Below, one piece after another: positions 41,752 through 51,208 of a stretch of DNA of 64,000 nucleotides. Position numbers and translations under genes: made by a program. The stretch spans positions 1 through 64,000 of the forward strand of contig NZ_QPJD01000025.1 of the NCBI RefSeq assembly GCF_003337375.1. Reading direction: 5' to 3'. How positions within the stretch are numbered: position 1 is the stretch's first letter; each line of letters opens with the position of its first letter. Below the pieces are notes generated by a model. That model saw only the letters and a list, made by a program, of their open reading frames with translations. It searched no databases and was not told where the DNA came from. This stretch comes from Paenibacillus prosopidis. Lineage in GTDB: Bacteria > Bacillota > Bacilli > Paenibacillales > Paenibacillaceae.

Positions 41752-42582
41752 GTGCCAATTAAAAAGTACAAACCGACATCTCCAGCTCGTCGTAACATGT
41801 CCGTCTCGACTTTCGAAGAGATCACGACAAGTACACCGGAGAAATCGTTGCTTGCTCCGCTTTTCAAAAAAGCTGGACGTAACAACCAAGGTAAAATTAC
41901 GGTTCGTCACCACGGCGGCGGACACAAACGTAAATACCGTATTATCGACTTCAAACGTAACAAAGACGGTATCGTTGGTAATGTAGCGACGATCGAATAT
42001 GATCCTAACCGTTCATCCAACATCGCTTTGATCCATTACGTTGATGGTGAGAAAGCATATATCATCGCTCCAAAAGGTTTGAAAGTCGGAGATCAAGTAA
42101 CTTCTGGAGAAGGCTCTGATATTAAACCAGGTAACGCGTTGCCGCTTGTGAACATCCCAGTCGGTACAGTTATCCACAACATCGAGTTGAAACCAGGAAA
42201 AGGCGGACAATTAGTTCGTGCAGCTGGAACAAGCGCACAACTTCTTGGTAAAGAAGAAAACTACGTATCCGTACGTTTGTCTTCGGGCGAAGTTCGCCGC
42301 ATTCTGAATACATGCCGTGCAACAATCGGTTCTGTTGGTAACGAGGATCACGAACTTGTGAAAATCGGTAAAGCTGGCCGTTCCCGTTGGCTTGGCAAAC
42401 GTCCAGAAGTCCGCGGTGTCGTCATGAACCCTAACGATCACCCACACGGTGGTGGTGAAGGCCGCGCTCCAATCGGACGCAAGTCGCCTATGTCCCCATG
42501 GGGCAAACCGACTCTTGGATACAAAACTCGCAAGAAGAAAAAAGCATCGAGCCAATATATTATTCGTCGTCGCACGAAATAA
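41752..42582 (+). CDS. rplB: 50S ribosomal protein L2
   Basis: The 276-residue L2 is needed for subunit joining and peptidyl transfer. GTG 41752 (PIKKYKPTSPARRNMSV) follows AAAGGAGGG. RHHGGGHKRKYRIIDFKRNK and MNPNDHPHGGGEGRAPIGRK, with the critical C-terminal His, are present. Confidence 0.98.
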   Translation: MPIKKYKPTSPARRNMSVSTFEEITTSTPEKSLLAPLFKKAGRNNQGKITVRHHGGGHKRKYRIIDFKRNKDGIVGNVATIEYDPNRSSNIALIHYVDGEKAYIIAPKGLKVGDQVTSGEGSDIKPGNALPLVNIPVGTVIHNIELKPGKGGQLVRAAGTSAQLLGKEENYVSVRLSSGEVRRILNTCRATIGSVGNEDHELVKIGKAGRSRWLGKRPEVRGVVMNPNDHPHGGGEGRAPIGRKSPMSPWGKPTLGYKTRKKKKASSQYIIRRRTK

Positions 42583-42643
42583 TAACCGCTTGATCCAAAC
42601 CGCGTGATTCGAATATCACGCTCTCGTGAAGGGAGGAACTCAA

Positions 42644-42925
42644 ATGGGTCGCAGTTTAAAGAAAGGGCCGTTTATTGACGGTTACCTGCTTAAAAAAGTC
42701 GAGGATTTGAACGAAGGCAATAAAAAGGTCGTTATCAAAACCTGGTCACGCCGCTCGACCATTTTCCCACAATTCATTGGTCACACGTTTGCAGTATATG
42801 ACGGTCGCAAGCACGTACCGGTATATGTGACGGAAGATATGGTTGGACACAAACTCGGTGAATTCGCACCGACTCGTACGTACAAAGGCCATGCAGGCGA
42901 AGATAAAAAAACGGGCAGACGTTAA
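42644..42925 (+). CDS. rpsS: 30S ribosomal protein S19
   Basis: The 93-residue S19 is in the 30S head near S13. ATG 42644 (MGRSLKKGPFIDGYLLKKVE) follows GGGAGG; the six upstream codons of the frame are not conserved. SRRSTIFPQFIGHTFAVYDG is typical. Confidence 0.98.
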   Translation: MGRSLKKGPFIDGYLLKKVEDLNEGNKKVVIKTWSRRSTIFPQFIGHTFAVYDGRKHVPVYVTEDMVGHKLGEFAPTRTYKGHAGEDKKTGRR

Positions 42926-42968
42926 TTTGCCCTTAAACATCTCTAAATGATCGAGAGGAGGTTCCTAC

Positions 42969-43304
42969 ATGCAAGAAGCTAAAGCGCACGCTAAATTCGT
43001 TCGTATTGCTCCTCGTAAAGCACAACTCGTTGCCGATTTGATTCGCGGCAAACAAGTTGGTGATGCAATCGCGATTTTGCGTCATACGCCGAAGTCCGCA
43101 TCCCCAATTTTGGAGAAGCTGCTTAACTCTGCTATTGCTAACGCTGAGCATAACTACCAGCTGGACGTAAACAAATTAGTTATATCGCAAGCTTTCGTAA
43201 ACCAAGGGCCGACGATGAAACGTTTCCGTCCTCGTGCAATGGGTCGCGCAAGCCGGATTAATAAAAGAACCAGCCACATCACCTTGGTGGTATCTGAAAA
43301 ATAA
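42969..43304 (+). CDS. rplV: 50S ribosomal protein L22
   Basis: The 111-residue L22 has a beta hairpin in the tunnel next to L4. AHAKFVRIAPRKAQLVADLI and FRPRAMGRASRINKRTSHIT are conserved; no macrolide-resistance-type insertion is seen in the loop. ATG follows GAGAGGAGG. Confidence 0.98.
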   Translation: MQEAKAHAKFVRIAPRKAQLVADLIRGKQVGDAIAILRHTPKSASPILEKLLNSAIANAEHNYQLDVNKLVISQAFVNQGPTMKRFRPRAMGRASRINKRTSHITLVVSEK

Positions 43305-43317
43305 GGAGGGATAACGT

Positions 43318-43983
43318 GTGGGTCAAAAGGTAAATCCAATCGGTTTTCGTATTGGCGTAATCCGTGACTGGGAATCCAAATGGTACGCTGGTAAAGACTT
43401 TGGCGATCTTCTTTTGGAAGACGTTAAAATTCGTGAATACCTGAAAAACAAGCTAAAAGACGCAGCAGTTTCCCATATCGAGATCGAACGTGCAGCTAAT
43501 CGTGTGAACGTAACGATCCAAACCGCGAAACCGGGTATGGTTATCGGTAAAGGCGGTTCCGAAGTAGAAAACCTTCGTACTGAGCTTGGTAAAATCACTA
43601 AAGGTAAAAAAGTACACATCAACATTTCTGAAATCAAACATGCAGATCTTGACGCTATTCTTGTAGCTGAAAGCATCGCACAACAACTTGAGCGTCGTGT
43701 ATCTTTCCGTCGCGCATTGAAGCAAGCAATTCAACGCTCCATGCGTTCGGGTGCTAAAGGGATTAAAACCGCAGTTAGCGGACGTCTCGGCGGCGCGGAA
43801 ATCGCACGTTCGGAAGGCTACAGCGAAGGTACAGTTCCACTTCATACGCTGCGCGCAGATATTGACTACGGCACAGCAGAAGCACATACAACTTACGGCC
43901 GTATCGGCGTAAAAGTATGGATCTATCGCGGTGAAGTCCTTCCGACTAAGAAGAAAGCAGCTCCAGTGGAAGGAGGCAACTAA
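43318..43983 (+). CDS. rpsC: 30S ribosomal protein S3
   Basis: The 221-residue S3 forms the mRNA entry helicase site with S4 and S5. GTG 43318 (GQKVNPIGFRIGVIRDWESK) follows AAGGAGGG. The KH domain shows GMVIGKGGSEVENLRTEL and the C-terminal domain RVSFRRALKQAIQRSMRSGA. Confidence 0.98.
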   Translation: MGQKVNPIGFRIGVIRDWESKWYAGKDFGDLLLEDVKIREYLKNKLKDAAVSHIEIERAANRVNVTIQTAKPGMVIGKGGSEVENLRTELGKITKGKKVHINISEIKHADLDAILVAESIAQQLERRVSFRRALKQAIQRSMRSGAKGIKTAVSGRLGGAEIARSEGYSEGTVPLHTLRADIDYGTAEAHTTYGRIGVKVWIYRGEVLPTKKKAAPVEGGN

Positions 43984-43985
43984 TC

Positions 43986-44420
43986 ATGTTGGTACCTAAA
44001 CGTGTCAAACACCGCAAACAACAACGCGGTCATATGAAGGGTCGCGCTAAAGGCGGCACAACAGTAGCATTCGGTGAATTCGGTCTTCAAGCACTTGAAC
44101 CATCATGGATTACGAACCGTCAGATTGAAGCGGCTCGTATCGCGATGACTCGTTACATCAAACGTGGCGGTAAAGTTTGGATCAAAATCTTCCCGGCTAA
44201 GCCAATTACTCAAAAGCCTCTTGAGGTTCGTATGGGTAGCGGTAAAGGTAACGTTGAGAAATGGGTAGCAGTTGTTAAACCAGGTAAAATCCTGTTTGAA
44301 CTTGCTGGTGTTTCGGAAGAGACAGCTCGTGAAGCAATGCGCCTTGCAGCCCACAAACTGCCGATTAAAACGAAGTTTGTGAAACGCGAAGAAGTGGGTG
44401 GTGAAGCAAATGAAAGCTAG
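43986..44420 (+). CDS. rplP: 50S ribosomal protein L16
   Basis: The 144-residue L16 contacts A-site tRNA. MLVPKRVKHRKQQRGHMKGR and MGSGKGNVEKWVAVVKPGKI are conserved. Its ribosome site GGAGG lies in the end of rpsC and its 3' end overlaps rpmC by 11 bases. Confidence 0.98.
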   Translation: MLVPKRVKHRKQQRGHMKGRAKGGTTVAFGEFGLQALEPSWITNRQIEAARIAMTRYIKRGGKVWIKIFPAKPITQKPLEVRMGSGKGNVEKWVAVVKPGKILFELAGVSEETAREAMRLAAHKLPIKTKFVKREEVGGEANES

Positions 44421-44610
44421 TGATATTCGCAACCTAACCTCTGCTGAGATTGAGCAACAAATCTCTGGTTTTAAAGAAGAGCTTTTCAACCTTCGTTTCC
44501 AATTGGCTACTGGCCAACTGGATAACCCGACTCGGATTCGTGACGTGCGTAAGGAAATAGCTCGTGCTAAAACCGTTTTGCGTGAAAGAGAACTCGGTAT
44601 CAGCAGCTAG
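44410..44610 (+). CDS. rpmC: 50S ribosomal protein L29
   Basis: The 66-residue coiled-coil L29 lies at the tunnel exit beside L23. ATG 44410 (MKASDIRNLTSAEIEQQISG) is chosen over GTG 44398 because GGGTGGTG precedes it and it matches relatives. It overlaps the end of rplP. Confidence 0.97.
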   Translation: MKASDIRNLTSAEIEQQISGFKEELFNLRFQLATGQLDNPTRIRDVRKEIARAKTVLRERELGISS

Positions 44611-44661
44611 TAAATAACCTTACAATTTAGTATGATCACGGCTGAAGGAAGGAGGAAGAAC

Positions 44662-44925
44662 ATGAGCGAACGCAATGCCCGCAAAGTTCAAATCGGCAAA
44701 GTCGTAAGCGACAAAATGGACAAAACAATCGTAGTTGCTGTTGAAACATACAAAAAACACGATTTGTACCATAAACGCATTAAATACACGAAAAAATTTA
44801 AAGCGCACGATGAAAATAACCAAGCGAAAATTGGCGACATCGTGAAAATCATGGAGACTCGTCCGCTTTCCAAAGACAAGCGCTTTAGACTCGTAGAAGT
44901 TGTAGAAGTGGCTGTTGTTCTTTAA
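44662..44925 (+). CDS. rpsQ: 30S ribosomal protein S17
   Basis: The 87-residue OB-fold S17 binds early to 16S rRNA. ATG 44662 (MSERNARKVQIGKVVSDKMD) follows GGAAGGAGG; the upstream codons are not conserved. KTIVVAVETYKKHDLYHKRI and ETRPLSKDKRFRLVEV are typical. Confidence 0.98.
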   Translation: MSERNARKVQIGKVVSDKMDKTIVVAVETYKKHDLYHKRIKYTKKFKAHDENNQAKIGDIVKIMETRPLSKDKRFRLVEVVEVAVVL

Positions 44926-44972
44926 TGAGCGTATGCAGTACCTGAGCATTTTTCCGAAAGGAGGACGTTGAA

Positions 44973-45341
44973 ATGATTCAACCATTTTCGCGCTTAGCTG
45001 TCGCTGACAACTCCGGCGCTAAAGAATTGATGTGTATCCGTGTACTTGGTGGAACGGGACGTCGCGTTGGTCACATCGGCGATTTGATCGTTTGCTCCGT
45101 CAAACAAGCAACACCAGGCGGCGTTGTCAAAAAAGGTGACGTTGTTAAAGCGGTTATCGTTCGCACGAAGCGTACGGTTCGCCGTAAAGACGGTTCTTAC
45201 ATCGCATTCGATGAGAATGCAGCTGTAATCGTTAAGGAAGATAAAAGCCCGCGCGGTACTCGTATTTTTGGACCTGTTGCCCGTGAGCTTCGCGATAAAG
45301 ATTTCATGAAAATCGTATCGCTAGCACCAGAAGTTATCTAA
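44973..45341 (+). CDS. rplN: 50S ribosomal protein L14
   Basis: The 122-residue L14 forms an inter-subunit bridge and is the RsfS silencing-factor site. MIQPFSRLAVADNSGAKELM and GTRIFGPVARELRDKDFMKI are conserved. ATG follows GAAAGGAGG; it opens the spc part. Confidence 0.98.
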   Translation: MIQPFSRLAVADNSGAKELMCIRVLGGTGRRVGHIGDLIVCSVKQATPGGVVKKGDVVKAVIVRTKRTVRRKDGSYIAFDENAAVIVKEDKSPRGTRIFGPVARELRDKDFMKIVSLAPEVI

Positions 45342-45389
45342 CAATCCCTATATAAGCTTGAAAGCACAAGCGTGCAGGAGGTGTAACTC

Positions 45390-45743
45390 ATGCCAAGGCT
45401 GAAAAAAGTACTTGAATCCCATAACAATAAATTGCACGTGAAAAAGGACGACACGATCATCGTTATTACCGGTAAAGACAAAGGTAAAAAAGGTCGCGTT
45501 ATCGCTGCATATCCTCGTGAAAACCGCGTTCTTGTTGAGGGTGTTAACATGGTGAAGAAGCATTCGCGTCCTTCCCAATCCAATCCACAAGGCGGTATCA
45601 TCGAGCAAGAAGCGCCAATTCACGCGTCGAACGTTATGCATATCGATCCGAAGAGCGGTAAAGTAACACGTATCGGATACAAAGTGCTGGACAACGGCAA
45701 AAAAGTTCGGATCGCGAAACGTTCCGGAGAAGTAATCGACTAA
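45390..45743 (+). CDS. rplX: 50S ribosomal protein L24
   Basis: The 117-residue KOW protein starts 50S assembly at the 5' end of 23S rRNA. VKKDDTIIVITGKDKGKKGR is the KOW motif, followed by VEGVNMVKKHSRPSQSNPQG. ATG follows GCAGGAGGTG. Confidence 0.98.
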   Translation: MPRLKKVLESHNNKLHVKKDDTIIVITGKDKGKKGRVIAAYPRENRVLVEGVNMVKKHSRPSQSNPQGGIIEQEAPIHASNVMHIDPKSGKVTRIGYKVLDNGKKVRIAKRSGEVID

Positions 45744-45774
45744 TCGTTACGGTAGGAAAGGAGGTCCATGAACA

Positions 45775-46317
45775 ATGGCAGCAAGATTGAAAGGTCGTTT
45801 TCTAAACGAAATTACTCCTGCTCTAATGCAGAAGTTCAACTATACGTCTGTTATGCAAGTGCCGAAAATTGAGAAAGTTGTTATCAACATGGGGGTAGGC
45901 GAAGCGGTTTCCAATTCGAAAATCCTTGATGTAGCTGTTGAAGAACTTCGCATCATTTCCGGTCAAAAGCCAGTCGTTACTCGTGCGAAGAAGTCTATCG
46001 CAGGCTTCAAGCTTCGTGAGAACATGCCAATCGGAGTTAAAGTTACATTGCGCGGCGAGCGCATGTACCACTTCCTTGACAAGCTGTTCAACATTTCTCT
46101 TCCGCGCGTACGTGACTTCCGCGGTGTATCGACTAAAGCTTTCGACGGTCGCGGTAACTACACGCTCGGTTTGAAAGAGCAGTTGATTTTCCCGGAGATT
46201 GAGTACGATAAGGTCGATAAAGTGCGCGGTATGGACATCGTCATCGTCACGACGGCAAAAACGGACGAAGAATCTCGTGAACTGCTGACCCAAATGGGCA
46301 TGCCGTTCACGAAGTAA
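45775..46317 (+). CDS. rplE: 50S ribosomal protein L5
   Basis: The 180-residue L5 binds 5S rRNA and contacts P-site tRNA. VPKIEKVVINMGVGEAVSNS, RVRDFRGVSTKAFDGRGNYT and GMDIVIVTTAKTDEESRELL are conserved. ATG follows GAAAGGAGG. Confidence 0.98.
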   Translation: MAARLKGRFLNEITPALMQKFNYTSVMQVPKIEKVVINMGVGEAVSNSKILDVAVEELRIISGQKPVVTRAKKSIAGFKLRENMPIGVKVTLRGERMYHFLDKLFNISLPRVRDFRGVSTKAFDGRGNYTLGLKEQLIFPEIEYDKVDKVRGMDIVIVTTAKTDEESRELLTQMGMPFTK

Positions 46318-46343
46318 TCCACTTTTAGGAGGTGTAATACCCA

Positions 46344-46529
46344 GTGGCAAAAACTTCGATGAAAGTGAAGCAACAACGCACACCGAAATTCAAAGTGCGT
46401 GCATACACGCGCTGTGAGCGTTGCGGCCGTCCGCATTCTGTTTTGCAAAAGTTTAAAATTTGCCGGATTTGTTTCCGCGAGTTAGCATACAAGGGCCAGA
46501 TTCCTGGCGTTAAAAAAGCAAGCTGGTAA
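46344..46529 (+). CDS. rpsN: 30S ribosomal protein S14, zinc type
   Basis: The 61-residue short S14 (type Z) carries RCERCGRPHSVLQKFKICRI with the four zinc Cys in two CxxC pairs. GTG 46344 follows TAGGAGGTG. A zinc-free paralogue is not in this window. Confidence 0.98.
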   Translation: MAKTSMKVKQQRTPKFKVRAYTRCERCGRPHSVLQKFKICRICFRELAYKGQIPGVKKASW

Positions 46530-46560
46530 TCAGCCTAGTTCGGGAAGGAGGTTAACACAA

Positions 46561-46959
<399 letters not shown>

Positions 46960-46990
46960 GTAACAAGTCACAACGATTGGAGGTGTAACA

Positions 46991-47533
46991 ATGTCCCGTA
47001 TTGGTCGCAAAGCGATCCAAGTGCCTAACGGCGTAAGCATTAACTTGGACAACACAGTCATTACTGTAAAAGGACCGAAAGGTACGCTTTCCCGTGAAAT
47101 TCACAAAGATATGAAAGTGAACGTAACGGAAAACGAAATCGTAGTAGAACGTCCTTCCGATAATAAATTGCATCGTTCTTTGCACGGAACAACTCGCAGC
47201 GTCATCGCTAACATGGTGAGCGGCGTTACTGAAGGCTTCTCGAAAAACCTCGAGCTGGTAGGCGTAGGTTACCGTGCAAACAAAGCGGGTGACAAAATCG
47301 TACTTAACGTCGGTTACTCTCACCCAGTGGAGATTGTTCCCGAGACTGGAATTGAGTTCGATGTACCTGCTAACACGAAAATCACTGTTCGCGGTATCGA
47401 CAAGGAGCGCGTAGGCGCTGTTGCTGCTCAAATCCGTTCCGTACGTGAGCCTGAGCCTTATAAAGGTAAAGGTATCAAGTACGAAGGCGAGCGCATCATC
47501 CGTAAAGAAGGTAAAGCTGGTAAGAAGAAATAA
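46991..47533 (+). CDS. rplF: 50S ribosomal protein L6
   Basis: The 180-residue L6 has two similar domains near the sarcin-ricin loop. MSRIGRKAIQVPNGVSINLD, GYRANKAGDKIVLNVGYSHP and EPEPYKGKGIKYEGERIIRK are conserved. The stop codon lies in a hairpin TAAGCAAAC-AGCAA-GTTTGCTTA (47531-47553). Confidence 0.98.
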   Translation: MSRIGRKAIQVPNGVSINLDNTVITVKGPKGTLSREIHKDMKVNVTENEIVVERPSDNKLHRSLHGTTRSVIANMVSGVTEGFSKNLELVGVGYRANKAGDKIVLNVGYSHPVEIVPETGIEFDVPANTKITVRGIDKERVGAVAAQIRSVREPEPYKGKGIKYEGERIIRKEGKAGKKK

Positions 47534-47553
47534 GCAAACAGCAAGTTTGCTTA
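47531..47553 (+). promoter_or_regulatory. Hairpin over the rplF stop codon
   Basis: TAAGCAAAC, loop AGCAA, GTTTGCTTA is a perfect 9-bp stem that includes the rplF TAA. No T-run follows; it may protect or process the message. Confidence 0.5.
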
Positions 47554-47593
47554 AGATAGCGTCTTAAGGCAATGAGAAAGGAGTGAACCTTGA

Positions 47594-47962
47594 ATGATTA
47601 CGAAAGGCGATAAAAACAAGGCTCGTCTGAAAAGACACCTGCGTGTTCGTAAAAAAATTAACGGTACAGCTGCACGTCCGCGTCTATCTGTATTCCGTTC
47701 CTCCAAGCATATGTACGCACAATTGATCGATGATGTAGCAGGCGTAACATTAGTATCCGCGTCCACACAGGACAAAGAATTAGTGGAAGCGATCGGCAAC
47801 GGCGGTAACGTCGAAGCAGCTACAAAAGTCGGCGAATTGATTGCGAAACGCGCTCAAGCGAAGGGTCTGACCCAAGTAGTATTTGACCGCGGCGGTTACC
47901 TGTATCACGGCAGAATTCAGGCGCTTGCTAACGCAGCTCGCGAAGCTGGCCTAGAATTCTAA
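47594..47962 (+). CDS. rplR: 50S ribosomal protein L18
   Basis: The 122-residue L18 binds 5S rRNA. RLKRHLRVRKKINGTAARPR, LSVFRSSKHMYAQLIDDVAG and VVFDRGGYLYHGRIQALANA are conserved. ATG follows GAAAGGAGTG. Confidence 0.98.
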   Translation: MITKGDKNKARLKRHLRVRKKINGTAARPRLSVFRSSKHMYAQLIDDVAGVTLVSASTQDKELVEAIGNGGNVEAATKVGELIAKRAQAKGLTQVVFDRGGYLYHGRIQALANAAREAGLEF

Positions 47963-47992
47963 TCGACTTTATATATAAGGAGGTTAAATGAC

Positions 47993-48490
47993 TTGCGTGT
48001 AGATCCTAATACGTTAGAACTGACTGAAAAAGTTGTTAATATCAATCGCGTAGCGAAAGTTGTTAAAGGCGGACGCCGCTTCAGCTTTAGCGCGCTTGTA
48101 GTAGTCGGCGACGGCAAAGGCTACGTTGGCGCAGGGATCGGTAAAGCAGGCGAAGTACCTGATGCGATTCGCAAAGGTATCGAAGATGCTAAGAAAAACC
48201 TGATCCACGTCCCACTCGTAGGAACAACAATTCCTCACCTTGTCCTCGGACATTTCGGCGCGGGAGAAGTTCTCCTTAAGCCAGCTTCCGAAGGTACTGG
48301 TGTTATCGCCGGCGGCCCGGTTCGTGCAGTACTCGAACTTGCTGGCGTTGGCGACATTTTGACGAAATCCCTCGGTTCTTCGAACTCCATGAACATGGTT
48401 AACGCGACGCTCGAAGGTCTTTCCCGTTTGAAACGTGCGGAAGATGTTGCGAAGCTTCGTGGAAAAACAGTCGAAGAGCTGTTACGCTAA
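47993..48490 (+). CDS. rpsE: 30S ribosomal protein S5
   Basis: The 165-residue S5 takes part in accuracy and mRNA entry. TTG 47993 (RVDPNTLELTEKVVNINRV) follows AAGGAGG by seven bases; the ATG at 47988 meets a stop at once. VKGGRRFSFSALVVVGDGKG is intact with no spectinomycin-type change evident. Confidence 0.97.
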   Translation: MRVDPNTLELTEKVVNINRVAKVVKGGRRFSFSALVVVGDGKGYVGAGIGKAGEVPDAIRKGIEDAKKNLIHVPLVGTTIPHLVLGHFGAGEVLLKPASEGTGVIAGGPVRAVLELAGVGDILTKSLGSSNSMNMVNATLEGLSRLKRAEDVAKLRGKTVEELLR

Positions 48491-48503
48491 GGAGGGAAAT
48501 AAG

Positions 48504-48683
48504 ATGGCAAAATTGCAAATCACCCTCGTTCGCAGTTTAATCGGCCGCAACGAGAAACAACGCGCAACTGTCGAATCTTTCGGTCTTCGCAAGATTCGTC
48601 AATCGGTTGTTTTGAACGATAGCCCAGCTATCCGCGGTATGGTTAACTCGGTTAGCCACTTGGTAAAAGTTGAAGAAGTTTAA
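48504..48683 (+). CDS. rpmD: 50S ribosomal protein L30
   Basis: The 59-residue L30 starts at ATG 48504 (MAKLQITLVRSLIGRNEKQR) behind AAGGAGGG; the upstream frame is the end of rpsE read out of frame. FGLRKIRQSVVLNDSPAIRG is conserved. Confidence 0.98.
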   Translation: MAKLQITLVRSLIGRNEKQRATVESFGLRKIRQSVVLNDSPAIRGMVNSVSHLVKVEEV

Positions 48684-48728
48684 GAATAGAACGTTGTTTT
48701 AAGAAATAAATAAGGAGGTGCACGAACG

Positions 48729-49169
48729 ATGAAATTGCATGAGCTAGCACCAGCACCGGGCTCGACCCAAGCGCCTAAGCGTAAAGGTCGCGGTATCGGC
48801 TCCGGCAACGGTAAAACAGCCGGTAAAGGTCACAAAGGGCAAAACGCCCGTTCCGGCGGTGGCGTTCGTCCTGGTTTCGAGGGCGGACAAAACCCGTTGT
48901 ATCGTCGAGTGCCGAAGCGTGGTTTTAACAACCGTTTCCGTACAGAGTATGCCATTGTCAACATTGAAGAGCTAAATAGCTTTACAGCAGGTACTGAAGT
49001 CACTCCAGAAGTTCTTCTTGAGACAGGGATCGTCAAAAATCCACTCGCAGGAATCAAGATTTTGGGTAACGGTGAAATTAGCGTTTCACTTACTGTAAAA
49101 GCAAGCAAGTTCTCTCAATCTGCGGTAGAGAAAATCCAGGCTGCCGGCGGTAAAACCGAGGTGATCTAA
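48729..49169 (+). CDS. rplO: 50S ribosomal protein L15
   Basis: The 146-residue L15 has a Gly-rich basic N-terminal extension (KRKGRGIGSGNGKTAGKGHK, RSGGGVRPGFEGGQNPLYRR) and a globular C-terminal part. ATG follows AAGGAGGTG. secY begins at the base after its stop. Confidence 0.98.
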   Translation: MKLHELAPAPGSTQAPKRKGRGIGSGNGKTAGKGHKGQNARSGGGVRPGFEGGQNPLYRRVPKRGFNNRFRTEYAIVNIEELNSFTAGTEVTPEVLLETGIVKNPLAGIKILGNGEISVSLTVKASKFSQSAVEKIQAAGGKTEVI

Positions 49170-50471
49170 TTGTTCAAAACCGTGTCCAACATTTGGAAAG
49201 TGGCGGATCTTCGTACAAGGATCCTCTTCACCCTTTTCATCCTACTAGTGTACCGTATCGGTTCTTTCATACCGGTACCAGGCGTTAACAAAGATGTGTT
49301 TAAGCAGGTTGATGCAGCCGGTGCGGATCTGTTCGGCTTGCTTAACACGTTTTCCGGCGGTGCTTTGTTTCAATTCTCTATCTTCGCAATCGGTATTACG
49401 CCATACATTACAGCTTCGATTATCGTACAGCTGTTATCGATGGATGTTATTCCTAAATTTGCGGAGTGGGCAAAGGAAGGCGAGAACGGTAAACGTAAGC
49501 TCGCGCAAATTACCCGTTATGGTACGATCGTACTTGGTTTGATCCAAGGTTTCGCAACAGCAATCGGATTTAACCGTCAATACGGTTACGAGATGGTTGT
49601 TGGCGCGACTTTCGTTGATTATTTACTAATTGCAATCATCTTGACTGCAGGTACAGCATTCTTGATGTGGCTAGGTGAACAAATCACGGAAAAAGGAATC
49701 GGAAACGGTATTTCGATTCTGATCTTTGCAGCAATTGCAGCAGGTATTCCTGGACACATTCGTACGATCGCTGAAGATCAGTTCGTAGGCGTCCAAGACC
49801 AGCTGTTCTTGAACATCATTAAGATGGTTTTGATCGTGATTGCGATTATCGCAATCATAGTCGGCGTCATTTTCGTGCAGCAAGGTATTCGTAAAATTCC
49901 GGTTCAATACGCAAAACGCGTTGTAGGCCGGAAAATGTACGGCGGACAATCGACGCATATTCCGATGAAAGTGAACGGCGCTGGCGTTATCCCGGTCATT
50001 TTCGCGGTATCGCTCATTATGTTCCCGATTACGATAGCTCAGTTCTGGTCCACCCAGCCTTGGGCAACCTGGATCATTAACAATATGAACTATGACCGTC
50101 CGTTAGGTATGGTATTGTATGTATTGCTAATTATCGGGTTTACCTTCTTCTATACATTCGTGCAAATTAATCCGGTTCAAATGGCTGATCAGATGAAGAA
50201 AAACGGTGGATACATCCCTGGCATTCGTCCAGGCAAGCCGACCTCGTCCTACTTAACACGCGTTATGTCGCGTATTACGTTGACGGGTGCGATCTTCCTG
50301 GCACTCATCTCTGTTCTTCCAGTGTTCTTCGGAGCACTAGCTGGATTACCGCGCTCAGTGCAGCTAGGCGGCACCTCCTTGCTCATCGTAATCGGGGTTG
50401 CCCTTGACACGATGAAGCAAATCGAGAGCCAGTTGATCAAACGCCATTACAAAGGGTTTATCAATAAATAA
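49170..50471 (+). CDS. secY: Preprotein translocase subunit SecY
   Basis: The 433-residue channel protein has ten predicted membrane helices and the plug-region GSFIPVPGVNKDVFKQ. TTG 49170 directly follows the rplO stop, with GAGGTG seven bases upstream. GVIPVIFAVSLIMFPITIAQ and the cytoplasmic loop DQMKKNGGYIPGIRPGKPT are typical. It pairs with secE at 19147. Confidence 0.98.
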   Translation: MFKTVSNIWKVADLRTRILFTLFILLVYRIGSFIPVPGVNKDVFKQVDAAGADLFGLLNTFSGGALFQFSIFAIGITPYITASIIVQLLSMDVIPKFAEWAKEGENGKRKLAQITRYGTIVLGLIQGFATAIGFNRQYGYEMVVGATFVDYLLIAIILTAGTAFLMWLGEQITEKGIGNGISILIFAAIAAGIPGHIRTIAEDQFVGVQDQLFLNIIKMVLIVIAIIAIIVGVIFVQQGIRKIPVQYAKRVVGRKMYGGQSTHIPMKVNGAGVIPVIFAVSLIMFPITIAQFWSTQPWATWIINNMNYDRPLGMVLYVLLIIGFTFFYTFVQINPVQMADQMKKNGGYIPGIRPGKPTSSYLTRVMSRITLTGAIFLALISVLPVFFGALAGLPRSVQLGGTSLLIVIGVALDTMKQIESQLIKRHYKGFINK

Positions 50472-50472
50472 C

Positions 50473-50533
50473 AATAGGTTCTGACCGGGCTTTTCGCTTT
50501 CGTCAACGGTGCGAAAGCCCGCCCGAGCCTATT
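50473..50533 (+). promoter_or_regulatory. Long hairpin between secY and adk
   Basis: Outer AATAGG/CCTATT and inner GGGCTTTTCGC/GCGAAAGCCC stems are nested. There is no T-run after the stem, so processing or attenuation rather than full termination. Confidence 0.55.
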
Positions 50534-50557
50534 GTGCTTAAAGCGAGGAAGTCGGCA

Positions 50558-51208
50558 ATGAACATTTTATTCATGGGCCCTCCGGGAGCCGGTAAAGGTA
50601 CACAAGCTGAACGTATCGTAGAAGAGTTCGGTATTCCGCATATTTCAACTGGTGATGCATTCCGCCTCGCTATGAAACAAGGAACCGCACTCGGGATCAA
50701 AGCGAAGGAGTATGTCGATCAAGGGCTGCTCGTTCCCGATGAGATTACGAACGGAATCGTAAAAGAGCGTCTAGAATTAGACGATTGCAAAAAAGGATTT
50801 TTGCTTGATGGTTTCCCTCGCACGCTGCAGCAAGCCGAAGCGCTTGACGGCATGCTGACGGAGCTTGGCCGCAGCATTAATCATGTAGTAAATTTAAAGG
50901 TTGACCGCGGACTGCTGCTCGCTCGCTTGACGGGTAGACGCATCTGTAGAACTTGTGGAACGACCTATCATGTAATCTTTAATCCACCTAAGGTTGAAGG
51001 CATTTGCGACAAAGACGGTGGAGAATTGTATCAGCGTTCTGATGATACAGAAGAAAAGGTCGGAACTCGTTTGGATGAGTATACATCCAAAACCGCACCT
51101 CTTCTTGATTACTACAGTGCTAAAAGTCTTCTGCGCGAAGTCGACGGCGAGAAGGACATTGATGTTGTAACATCAGACATCGTTTCCTGCTTGAAAGGTT
51201 CATTGTAA
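50558..51208 (+). CDS. adk: Adenylate kinase
   Basis: Adk converts AMP and ATP to two ADP. ATG 50558 (MNILFMGPPGAGKGTQAERI) follows GCGAGGAAG. The 216-residue long form has a zinc LID: CRTCGTTYH with CDKDGG, giving the three-Cys-one-Asp site of Gram-positive enzymes. The stop overlaps map (TAATG). Confidence 0.97.
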   Translation: MNILFMGPPGAGKGTQAERIVEEFGIPHISTGDAFRLAMKQGTALGIKAKEYVDQGLLVPDEITNGIVKERLELDDCKKGFLLDGFPRTLQQAEALDGMLTELGRSINHVVNLKVDRGLLLARLTGRRICRTCGTTYHVIFNPPKVEGICDKDGGELYQRSDDTEEKVGTRLDEYTSKTAPLLDYYSAKSLLREVDGEKDIDVVTSDIVSCLKGSL

